From an uncultured Lachnospiraceae bacterium (GTDB lineage Bacteria; Bacillota; Clostridia; Lachnospirales; Lachnospiraceae), in contig CANQRR010000017.1 of assembly GCA_947626285.1 (NCBI GenBank), positions 1 through 59,349 on the forward strand: a DNA stretch of 59,349 nt, read 5' to 3'. The notes below the pieces were generated by a model, which ran no database searches, had not been told where the DNA came from, and was given only the letters and a program-made list of their open reading frames with translations. The position numbers were made by a program, and so were the translations under genes. Shown here in pieces: positions 22,543 to 29,676 of this stretch. Every line of letters starts with the position of its first letter. The stretch's first letter is position 1.

Positions 22543-24669
22543 ATGAACGTACCGGTCATCATCCAGATGCATACTGGAGAAAATGGAGCGGCCGCTCTGT
22601 CTATGATACTGGCGTACTACCGAAAATATCTGCCGCTGTCGGCTGTTCGTGAGAAGTGCCTGACTTCCCGGAACGGTTCCACGCCCGCGCAGCTGCTTCA
22701 GGCCGCCGAAGGGTTCGGGCTGAAGGGATCTGTCCAGAAGGCAAAACTGTCCGAGCTGAAAAAGATACCGCTTCCCGCCATTGTGAGCTGGAACAAAAAG
22801 TATTATGTGGTGGTCTGCGCATTCCGGGGCGGCAATGTCTATGTCAACGACCCTGCCGGCGGCTCCTACGCCGTGACGGAGGAGCGGTTCGAGCGCTCTT
22901 ATTCCGGCTCCGTGATCGCTCTGACGCCCGGTCCTGACTTTCAGCCGGAAGGACGCCGAGAGCCGATATGGGCCCTGCTGTGGCGTCGGCTGCACGCAGG
23001 CAGCCGCTCCCTTCTCGTGATCTTTCTGCTGCACGCGCTCGGCACGGCGGCGCATCTGGTCCTGCTGGAGCTGAGTCGGCGCATGTTGGATCAGGTCATG
23101 GGTGGGGAGCATCAGGAACTCTATCTTCCCCTGCTGATCGGCATGGGCGCGGCGCTGCTTGTCGGCACTGGCCTGTCCCTTCTTGAAACCATACATACCT
23201 ACCGGATCGGCCGCAGGATGGCGGCGGAATCCGGCGGCAGGCTTTTCCGGCAGATGCTGGACCTTCCCATGAGCTTTTATGAGCAGCACTTCGCGGGCGA
23301 CATCCTGGACCGCATGGAAAAGAATTCCCGCCTGGACTATTCCCTGCTGCGCACGATCCTTCCCACGATCATCGACACGGCAAGCCTCGTCTTCTATCTC
23401 GCCATGCTGCTGTTCTACGACCCGCTGATGGCGTTTCTCTGCCTTGCGGTAGAAGTGGTCTACATCCTCATGAGCATGTGGCTCCAGAGGCGGATCGCCA
23501 TCCAGTCGCGCAGTCTGAGCACCAGCACAAGCGCCGTAAACACCTCCCTGCTCAACGGTTTCAACACCATCGAGACGATCAAGTCCATCGGTTCGGAAAA
23601 AGCGTTTTTCTCCCTCTGGAGTTCTTCGCAGACCAACATGCAGGAAAAGAGCGCGCGGATGGACCGCATAAAAGCGCTGTCCGGATTTCTGGGAAGCAGC
23701 CACAATGTGATCTCCTCCGCCTGCCTTCTGTTCGTAGGCGCCATTCTGATCATCCGGGGCCAGTTTACCATGGGTATGCTGGCTACGTTCCAGTCGGTCC
23801 TCGGCAACGTGCGGAGAAATCTCAGCTCCCTGGTATCCACCTCCAACGATCTGACGAGCCGCCGCACCGATATCGAGCGCGTGGAGGACATGCTGGGACA
23901 AGAGCCGGAACCGGCAGTTCCCCTGCAGGATGAGGCCCGGGCACAGAAGCTCTCCGGCGACATAGAGATCGATCATGTCACTTTCCGCTACAATCCGGGA
24001 GACCGGCCGGCAGTGGACGATCTGTCCCTGCACATAAAACCTGGGCAGATGGTAGCGCTGGTCGGCTCGACGGGCTGCGGCAAGAGCACGCTGATGAAGC
24101 TCATCGCCGGCCTCTGCCGTGCGAATGACGGATGCATTCATTACGACGGCATGCTCCGGGAGGAAATTCCGGACGTGACCTTCCACTCTTCGCTCGCATG
24201 CGTAGATCAGGAGATCACGGTGTTCAACGACACGCTCTCCAACAATCTGAAAATGTGGGACGGGACGATCGAGAATTTCGAGATGATCCTCGCGGCGCGC
24301 GACGCACAGATCCACGACCGCATCATCTCGGCCCCGGGCGGCTATGACGCGACAGTCTATGAGAACGGACGCAACTTTTCCGGCGGAGAACTGCAGCGTC
24401 TGGAGCTTGCCCGCGCCCTAAGCCAGGATCCCACGGTCCTGCTGCTGGACGAGTTCACTTCCGCCCTGGACGCCTTGACGGAAGAGAAGGTCTTCCGGGC
24501 GATCCGCGACAAAGGAACGACCTGTATCCTGGCGGCGCACCGCTTTTCCACCGTGGTGGAATGCGACTGGATCGTCGTTATGGAAAAAGGCCGCATCGCG
24601 GAGCAGGGCACACACGAGGAACTGTATCACGCCAACGGCTTGTACCGCCGTCTGGTGGATCTGCAATAG
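22543..24669 (+). CDS. NHLP/NHLM-type ABC exporter with inactive C39 domain
   Basis: A 708-residue ABC half-transporter. Residues 1-125 have the C39 peptidase fold, but the catalytic Cys of the usual ECGAA is Asn14 (GENGAA) and the catalytic His is Tyr87 (WNKKYYVV). Only the Asp of NDPAGG (103) is kept. It can bind, but not cut, a leader. Residues about 150-430 are the TM domain, beginning LLVIFLLHALGTAAHLVLL. The nucleotide-binding domain has GSTGCGKSTL (about 506), FSGGELQRLELA and VLLLDEFTSALD, so ATPase function is intact. The start at 22543 has AGGAGGGAG; 20 codons upstream in frame lie in the terminator. It is followed after 13 bases by a second ABC gene. No precursor or maturase is seen. 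Confidence 0.88.
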   Translation: MNVPVIIQMHTGENGAAALSMILAYYRKYLPLSAVREKCLTSRNGSTPAQLLQAAEGFGLKGSVQKAKLSELKKIPLPAIVSWNKKYYVVVCAFRGGNVYVNDPAGGSYAVTEERFERSYSGSVIALTPGPDFQPEGRREPIWALLWRRLHAGSRSLLVIFLLHALGTAAHLVLLELSRRMLDQVMGGEHQELYLPLLIGMGAALLVGTGLSLLETIHTYRIGRRMAAESGGRLFRQMLDLPMSFYEQHFAGDILDRMEKNSRLDYSLLRTILPTIIDTASLVFYLAMLLFYDPLMAFLCLAVEVVYILMSMWLQRRIAIQSRSLSTSTSAVNTSLLNGFNTIETIKSIGSEKAFFSLWSSSQTNMQEKSARMDRIKALSGFLGSSHNVISSACLLFVGAILIIRGQFTMGMLATFQSVLGNVRRNLSSLVSTSNDLTSRRTDIERVEDMLGQEPEPAVPLQDEARAQKLSGDIEIDHVTFRYNPGDRPAVDDLSLHIKPGQMVALVGSTGCGKSTLMKLIAGLCRANDGCIHYDGMLREEIPDVTFHSSLACVDQEITVFNDTLSNNLKMWDGTIENFEMILAARDAQIHDRIISAPGGYDATVYENGRNFSGGELQRLELARALSQDPTVLLLDEFTSALDALTEEKVFRAIRDKGTTCILAAHRFSTVVECDWIVVMEKGRIAEQGTHEELYHANGLYRRLVDLQ

Positions 24670-24682
24670 AGGTGGTGATCCC

Positions 24683-26854
24683 ATGAGTAGTATATTTACT
24701 GATCTTATCCTGGAACGTGACCGTATCGATACGCGCCTGATGGAGGAGGCAAACACCTCCCTGCGCGACAACATTCCTTCCTCCGCCGGCGCGGACCGGA
24801 TCGTGCAGACGGAAGCGGCGCTGCGCTGCATCCTGGATCGCTTCGACGTTACGCCCGAGCCCGTCCGCCACTGCGACAGCATCGGCGAGCTGATGGACTG
24901 TGTGCTGGACCCCCTGTGCATCATGTACGAGCCCTGCGATCTGCGGGAAGCGGACTGGAAGCGGCGGACCGTCCACATGCTCGGATTTCTGGAGGACGGG
25001 ACCGCGGTAGCCCTTTTCCCGACGGTGGGTGGCTATCGCTACGTATGCCCGTCGACCGGAAGAAAAGGCCGCGTCACAAAAAGCACGGTTCTCGATCCCA
25101 CCGCCTATGTGATCTACCGTCCTCTGCCGGAGGGCAGACTTTCCCTGCCACGCTTTTTTCGGCTTCTGTTTGCCCTGCTCTCTCCCGCAGACTACGTGCC
25201 CGTCGCCGCTGCGATCGGCGTCATCACGCTGCTCGGACTCGTGGCTCCCTCGCTCAACCGCCAGGTGCTTGACCAGCTGGTTCCTCTGGGATCTGCAGCT
25301 TTTCCGAAGCTGATCTCGGCGGCTGTCCTGTTTGTCTCCGTGGGCGTGCTGCGCGCGGCGCTCACCGTCGCCAAAACGCTCATGCTCAACACCGTCCGGC
25401 GGAATGTCAGCATCCAGGTGCAGGCCGCCGTCGTGTCGCGCATCCTGTTCCTACCGGACGCCTATTTCAAGAATCTGTCCGCCGGGAAACTGTCCAAGCG
25501 CATCCAGAACAGCCGCACGCTCGCGGAAAGGCTCACAAGCATGGTCATGGATACCTCAGTCACAGCCGTCTTTTCCCTGGTCTATATCCCCCAGATGGCG
25601 CGCTTCGCCCCGTCTCTATATATCCCGGCGCTGCTGATCCTGATCGCGCAGCTTGCCCTGAGCATCTTCGCGTCAGCCATATATGCGAAAAACACGCTGG
25701 CGAGCAACGAACTGTTAATGGAGGAGAACGGCTTCGTCTACGCGGCGGTACGCGGCATCCAGAAACTGAAGACTTCCGGCGCCGTCAAACGCGTCTACGC
25801 GAAGTGGGCGGAGCTCTACCGACGGAGGCTGGTTTACACTCTTGACCCGCCAGGTATCGTGAAGCTGCGAAGCCAGCTCATCGCTTTCATCTCATCCTTC
25901 GGCACGATCCTGATCCTGTCCGTGGCGATCCCGTCAGGCGTCACCCGGCCGGACTACATCGCCTTCACCGCCTCCTACGGGCTGATCGTCACAGCCGCCA
26001 CGGAGCTGATGACTGTGATCGACAACCTCTTCTCCCTGCAGTCGCTGCTGAACAATCTGAAGCCGCTCTTCGAGGCGGAGCCGGAACAGACGCGCAGCCA
26101 GGAATATGTAAAGGAACTGTCCGGGCGTGTGCAGCTGGAGAACATTCATTTCGCCTACGAGGGCGCCAGGACAGAATGTCTGAAGGGAGTCTCTCTTTCC
26201 ATCCGGAAGGGAGAAAAGGTCGCCATCGTAGGGGAGAGCGGCTGCGGCAAGAGCACTTTGCTTCGCATCCTCATGGGGATGGAAGCACCGTCCGCAGGCT
26301 GCGTCTACTATGACGGGCGTCCGCTCCCCTCGCTCAACAAGCGCTCCCTGCGCCGCCACATCGGCTCCGTGTTCCAGTTCAGTCAGGTCATGCCCGGATC
26401 CATCCAGGCAAACATCGCATTCGGCGCGCCGGACATCACGGAAGAGGAAATATGGGATGCGGCCGGGAAGGCGCAGATTGAGGAGCTGATCCGCTCCCTG
26501 CCGCTCGGGATGGATACTGAGATTTCCGAGTCCCGCGGCGGCGGCTTCTCCGGAGGACAAAAGCAGTGCATCCTTCTGGCGCGGGCCTTCGCCGGAAAAC
26601 CCTCCCTGCTCGTCCTGGATGAGGCCACCTCAGCCCTGGACAATGTGACGCAGAAGAAGGTCCTGGACGCGATCACAGCGCTTCGGGCCACGGTCATCAT
26701 GGTGGCGCACCGGCTCTCCACCGTCAAGGACTGCGACCGCATCATCATGCTCTCTGACGGAGTGATCGCGGAACAGGGGACTTACAAAGAATTGATAGAG
26801 AAGGACGGGCTTTTCGCCGAGCTCGTGCGCAAGCAGCTCCAGGCGGAGGCATAA
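24683..26854 (+). CDS. NHLP/NHLM-type ABC exporter, second subunit
   Basis: A 723-residue ABC half-transporter. Residues 1-160 are a soluble domain (FTDLILERDRIDTRLMEEA, later VGGYRYVCPSTGRKGRV), like the regulatory N-terminal region in NHLM ATP-binding subunits. The membrane part starts near LSPADYVPVAAAIGVITLLG. Walker A GESGCGKSTL (about 518), the signature FSGGQKQCILLA and Walker B LLVLDEATSALD are intact. It should dimerise with the preceding gene product. An AGAGGTGG site precedes the ATG. Typical family members are longer (about 900 residues), so this is a short version. Confidence 0.87.
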   Translation: MSSIFTDLILERDRIDTRLMEEANTSLRDNIPSSAGADRIVQTEAALRCILDRFDVTPEPVRHCDSIGELMDCVLDPLCIMYEPCDLREADWKRRTVHMLGFLEDGTAVALFPTVGGYRYVCPSTGRKGRVTKSTVLDPTAYVIYRPLPEGRLSLPRFFRLLFALLSPADYVPVAAAIGVITLLGLVAPSLNRQVLDQLVPLGSAAFPKLISAAVLFVSVGVLRAALTVAKTLMLNTVRRNVSIQVQAAVVSRILFLPDAYFKNLSAGKLSKRIQNSRTLAERLTSMVMDTSVTAVFSLVYIPQMARFAPSLYIPALLILIAQLALSIFASAIYAKNTLASNELLMEENGFVYAAVRGIQKLKTSGAVKRVYAKWAELYRRRLVYTLDPPGIVKLRSQLIAFISSFGTILILSVAIPSGVTRPDYIAFTASYGLIVTAATELMTVIDNLFSLQSLLNNLKPLFEAEPEQTRSQEYVKELSGRVQLENIHFAYEGARTECLKGVSLSIRKGEKVAIVGESGCGKSTLLRILMGMEAPSAGCVYYDGRPLPSLNKRSLRRHIGSVFQFSQVMPGSIQANIAFGAPDITEEEIWDAAGKAQIEELIRSLPLGMDTEISESRGGGFSGGQKQCILLARAFAGKPSLLVLDEATSALDNVTQKKVLDAITALRATVIMVAHRLSTVKDCDRIIMLSDGVIAEQGTYKELIEKDGLFAELVRKQLQAEA

Positions 26855-26885
26855 GTGCATCGGTACGCAAAGCGCTTACTACCTT

Positions 26886-26963
26886 ACGCGGGTCTGTAAT
26901 CGAGTAGGGCGGATTTTCCCTACTCGCTGCGCGACCCGCGTGCTGCGACAGCAGCAAATTTTT
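26886..26963 (+). terminator. Compound hairpin region ending the ABC operon
   Basis: ACGCGGGTC (26886-26894) pairs with GACCCGCGT (26933-26941), and inside it CGAGTAGGG (26901-26909) pairs with CCCTACTCG (26918-26926). A third hairpin TGCTGC/GCAGCA (26941-26956) is followed by A's and five T (26959-26963), the actual terminator. The two stems ahead of it are stronger than a terminator needs. Confidence 0.65.
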
Positions 26964-26983
26964 CCTCTTGCGGGTCTGCGCAT

Positions 26984-27015
26984 AAAAACACTCCGGATGC
27001 CCGGCACCCGGAGTG
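26984..27015 (-). terminator. Terminator of the reverse transcriptase transcript
   Basis: On the minus strand CACTCCGG (27008-27015) and CCGGAGTG (26989-26996) flank an 11-base loop, and TTTTT follows (26984-26988). It lies 147 bases after the reverse transcriptase stop codon, leaving a long 3' tail. Confidence 0.8.
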
Positions 27016-27022
27016 CTATAAA

Positions 27023-27161
27023 AAGGAGGGAAGACATTCATTCATTGAGACTTTTTCATGGCGTCACAGACCGGCAGTCGCCTGCAAGACCTTTTTACGC
27101 CGGACCATTCCGCCCTCTGCAGGCGCGCTGTGCGCACCCTCCTTCTTACCTGATGAATGAT
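27023..27161 (-). ncRNA. Structured 3' tail of the reverse transcriptase transcript (candidate ncRNA)
   Basis: No coding frame with a ribosome site fits here on either strand. Inverted repeats are dense: AAGGAGGG (27023-27030) with CCCTCCTT (27137-27144), nested CGCCTGCA (27079-27086) with TGCAGGCG (27118-27125), and ATTCATT-type repeats near 27036 that can pair with ATGAATGA near 27152, crossing the first stem. A terminator follows. This could be a template or guide RNA for the reverse transcriptase, in the way retron and DGR RNAs sit beside theirs, or only a stabilising 3' UTR. RNA status is inference. Confidence 0.4.
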
Positions 27162-28388
27162 TCAGAACAACGTGCTCCAGTCCGTCTCAAACCGGCGGTA
27201 GTACACGTTGACGAGGCTTCGATAACCCAATTCATGCATTTTCTCGAAACGGACGCGATAACGGGCGTCCGATTTTTTTCCGCTGCCCACATAGCGGATG
27301 TTGAACTGAACCGCGGCGTCGATCTTTTTCAGCCCATCCGTCTTCGACAGCAGCGGCAGGATCCAGCGGCACCAGTTCAGCTCGTGCCGGTTGGCGACGC
27401 CCCCGAAAAACAACCGCCTGGCGTAAAAGATCATCCGGCGCATCGCCTCTTCATCGTCGAGTTCACCCCGCTTCTTGCGGCGCATGATCTGACTGGCGCG
27501 AAGGCGCAGCTTCCACCTGATCTTATCCACCGAGCTGTCTGCGATGTCCACGGCGCGCCCGGTCAGCTTCATGCCCAGCACTTCCACGGTAGATCCGGGA
27601 GGCAGGATCATACTCTTTTCCTCATGGAGCGAAAGCTTCTTGCGGGCCATCACCTCCATGATGTAACACTTGTATTCCTCTATCTGCTCCTCTGTATTCG
27701 CGTAGAGTACGATGTCGTCCGCGTAACGGCCGTACAGGACGTGCTTCTTCTGAAAATGCCAGTCCATCTCTGAGAGATAGAGGTTTTCAAAAAAGCTGGT
27801 GAGCGGCATGCCGGACATGACCGCAGGGCCATCATGAAAAATTCCTCCCGACGGATGTCGGTAGGTACGCCAGGTAAGGAGCCAACGGAAAAACGCCAGA
27901 ATCTCCGGATCGCCCACGAACAGCGCTTCCAGCTGCTCCAGAAGCAGCGCTCCGTCTATGCTGTCGCCATAGCTTTTCACGTCGGTCTTCAGGATATATT
28001 TGTTCTTCAGTCCCGGCGTAGACTTGAGCCGCATGATCAGATCCGCCACGCGGCGGCCGCTCCGGAACGAGTAAAGATTTTTGGCAAAGGCAGAATCATA
28101 TTTCCGGAGGGCAAAGGTCATCAGCTGCGTCAGCATCAGATCTTCTTTCTTCAGGCTGTACACCAGCCGTTTTTTGCCGCTGTGGCTCTTGCGCCGGGCG
28201 AACTGCATGGGAGGAGCGAAATAGTAATCTCCCGCTTTCAGACGCAGGATACCGACTGTGCACTGATCGCTCAGAAGGTAGCTTCTCAGGGCGTCCACCT
28301 CTTCCGGCTTGCAGGAAATGGATTCGTCCTTATATGCAAGAAATCTCTCCCGGACCTCCATGTCCAGCATCTCATCAAAAACGCCCAT
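27162..28388 (-). CDS. Stand-alone reverse transcriptase
   Basis: A 408-residue protein with a complete RT palm. Residues about 80-110 (SGKKRLVYSLKKEDLMLTQL) are motif 1; LYSFRSGR fits motif 2; ILKTDVKSYGDSID carries the first catalytic Asp; MSGMPLTSFFENLYLSEMD is motif 4; YGRYADDIVLY holds the YADD box; ILPPGSTVEVLGMKL follows. About 130 further residues form a basic helical thumb. There is no maturase X, no HNH or integrase, so it is not a group II intron protein, and no Avd or variable repeat is nearby to suggest a DGR. I chose the ATG at 28388, preceded by GGGGAG; two upstream in-frame ATGs lack sites. It converges on two ABC exporter genes. Its RNA partner is unknown. Confidence 0.9.
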   Translation of the reverse strand: MGVFDEMLDMEVRERFLAYKDESISCKPEEVDALRSYLLSDQCTVGILRLKAGDYYFAPPMQFARRKSHSGKKRLVYSLKKEDLMLTQLMTFALRKYDSAFAKNLYSFRSGRRVADLIMRLKSTPGLKNKYILKTDVKSYGDSIDGALLLEQLEALFVGDPEILAFFRWLLTWRTYRHPSGGIFHDGPAVMSGMPLTSFFENLYLSEMDWHFQKKHVLYGRYADDIVLYANTEEQIEEYKCYIMEVMARKKLSLHEEKSMILPPGSTVEVLGMKLTGRAVDIADSSVDKIRWKLRLRASQIMRRKKRGELDDEEAMRRMIFYARRLFFGGVANRHELNWCRWILPLLSKTDGLKKIDAAVQFNIRYVGSGKKSDARYRVRFEKMHELGYRSLVNVYYRRFETDWSTLF

Positions 28389-28483
28389 GTCCGATCTCCC
28401 CATCTCTGCGCCACGCCCCGGCAATACCGGACAGCAAAGCGATTCTGTATTCTATATAGTCTGCCCTTTTATTCAGGTCTTAT

Positions 28484-29605
28484 TCAAATCTTCTTCAGCT
28501 CGTACTGCCTCGTGCCGAGCCCGACCTTCTCCGCCTGCTCCAGCGTGGCCTTCCACTCGATGTTCGGATTCGAGTCCTTGAAGTGGTCGTGATGGCACTC
28601 CCATCCCTCAGAGGCCAGATTGTCCCCGAGCTGGCTGTTCGGCAGCGGCTGCGCGTTCAGGCATGCGTCCGCGCACGCCTGGTCGAGCGCCACCGGGTCG
28701 AAGCTCGCGAACATTCCGATGTCCGGAAGGATCGGGGCGTCGTTCTCCTCGTGGCAGTCGCAGTTCGGGCTGATGTCCTGCACCAGGGAAATGTGGAAGC
28801 AGGGGCGCCCATGACAGACCGCCTGCGCATACTCCGCCATCTTCCGGTCGAGCATCTCATACGCACAGTCGTTCGGATTTCCGATCGCGTCAAACGTGCA
28901 GGCGCCGATGCAGCGGCCGCAGCCCTTGCACTTGTCATAATCGATCACAGCCTTCTTCTCCGGATAGGAGATCGCGTCGCTTCCGCACTCACGCGCACAG
29001 CGGCGGCAGCCGCGGCAGAGCTCCTCGTCGATCGCCGGCTTTCCGTCCTTGTGCTGCTCCATCTTCCCGGCGCGGCTCCCGCAGCCCATGCCGATGTTCT
29101 TGAGCGCGCCGCCGAAACCGGTCGCCTCATGACCCTTGAAATGAGACAGGCTGATGAACACGTCCGCGTCCATGATCGCGCGGCCGATCTTCGCCGTCTT
29201 GATGTATTCGCCATTCACTACCGGCACTTCCACGTCGTCGGTGCCGCGCAGCCCGTCCGCGATGATGATCTGGCAGCCCGTCGTCACCGTGTTGAAGCCG
29301 TTCAGATTCGCGCAGTCCAGATGCTCCAGCGCATTCTTGCGGCTGCCCGGATACAGCGTGTTGCAGTCCGTCAGAAACGGCTTGCCGCCCTGCTCCTTAC
29401 ACAGATCCGCGACCACCTTCGCGTAATTCGGACGCAGGAACGCCAGGTTCCCAAGCTCCCCAAAGTGCATCTTGATCGCGACAAACTTGCCTTCCATATC
29501 GATATCTTTGATCCCCGCCGCAATGCAGAGCTTCTTCAGCTTATCCAGCTGCCCGTTTCCGATGGAGCAGCGAAAATCCGTGAAATAGACCGTAGATTTA
29601 TCCAT
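28484..29605 (-). CDS. DUF362 domain protein with 2x[4Fe-4S] ferredoxin
   Basis: A 373-residue protein. The DUF362 part has FAIKMHFGELGNLAFLRPNY-type sequence (residues about 43-62), then SLSHFKGHEATGFGGALKNIG, the family core. Residues about 190-245 hold two ferredoxin clusters: CRGCRRCARECG and CKGCGRCIGACTFDA. It is cytoplasmic. Such proteins are common in anaerobes; electron transfer is likely and the substrate unknown. Its promoter at 29641-29668 overlaps the region just after valS. An AGGTAGGAG site is present. Confidence 0.92.
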   Translation of the reverse strand: MDKSTVYFTDFRCSIGNGQLDKLKKLCIAAGIKDIDMEGKFVAIKMHFGELGNLAFLRPNYAKVVADLCKEQGGKPFLTDCNTLYPGSRKNALEHLDCANLNGFNTVTTGCQIIIADGLRGTDDVEVPVVNGEYIKTAKIGRAIMDADVFISLSHFKGHEATGFGGALKNIGMGCGSRAGKMEQHKDGKPAIDEELCRGCRRCARECGSDAISYPEKKAVIDYDKCKGCGRCIGACTFDAIGNPNDCAYEMLDRKMAEYAQAVCHGRPCFHISLVQDISPNCDCHEENDAPILPDIGMFASFDPVALDQACADACLNAQPLPNSQLGDNLASEGWECHHDHFKDSNPNIEWKATLEQAEKVGLGTRQYELKKI

Positions 29606-29640
29606 TCTCCTACCTCCCGCTGATTAATTTATATAAACCA

Positions 29641-29668
29641 ATCATACCCAAAATACCTGTAAAGTCAA
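29641..29668 (-). promoter_or_regulatory. Promoter of the DUF362 gene
   Basis: TTGACT (29663-29668), 16 bases, TATGAT (29641-29646) on the minus strand, in the 71-base gap after valS. The spacer is one base short of ideal. Confidence 0.65.
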
Positions 29669-29676
29669 GAAAATCT

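Noticed and set aside
27059-27142. 27-codon ATG frame between the exporters and RT as a possible exported precursor peptide
   Set aside because: The nearest GGAGGG is 27 bases from the ATG, there is no double-glycine leader, and the region is better explained as RT transcript structure.
26940-27773. Open frame of 277 codons on the plus strand across the reverse transcriptase end
   Set aside because: It is antisense to the RT over most of its length, is rich in Arg and His as such shadows are, and has no ribosome site or family resemblance.
27162-28388. Reverse transcriptase as part of a group II intron
   Set aside because: No maturase X or endonuclease domain and no domain V-type hairpin near its end.
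22543-28388. Diversity-generating retroelement
   Set aside because: No Avd-like gene, C-type lectin target or adenine-biased repeat pair could be seen in the flanks.
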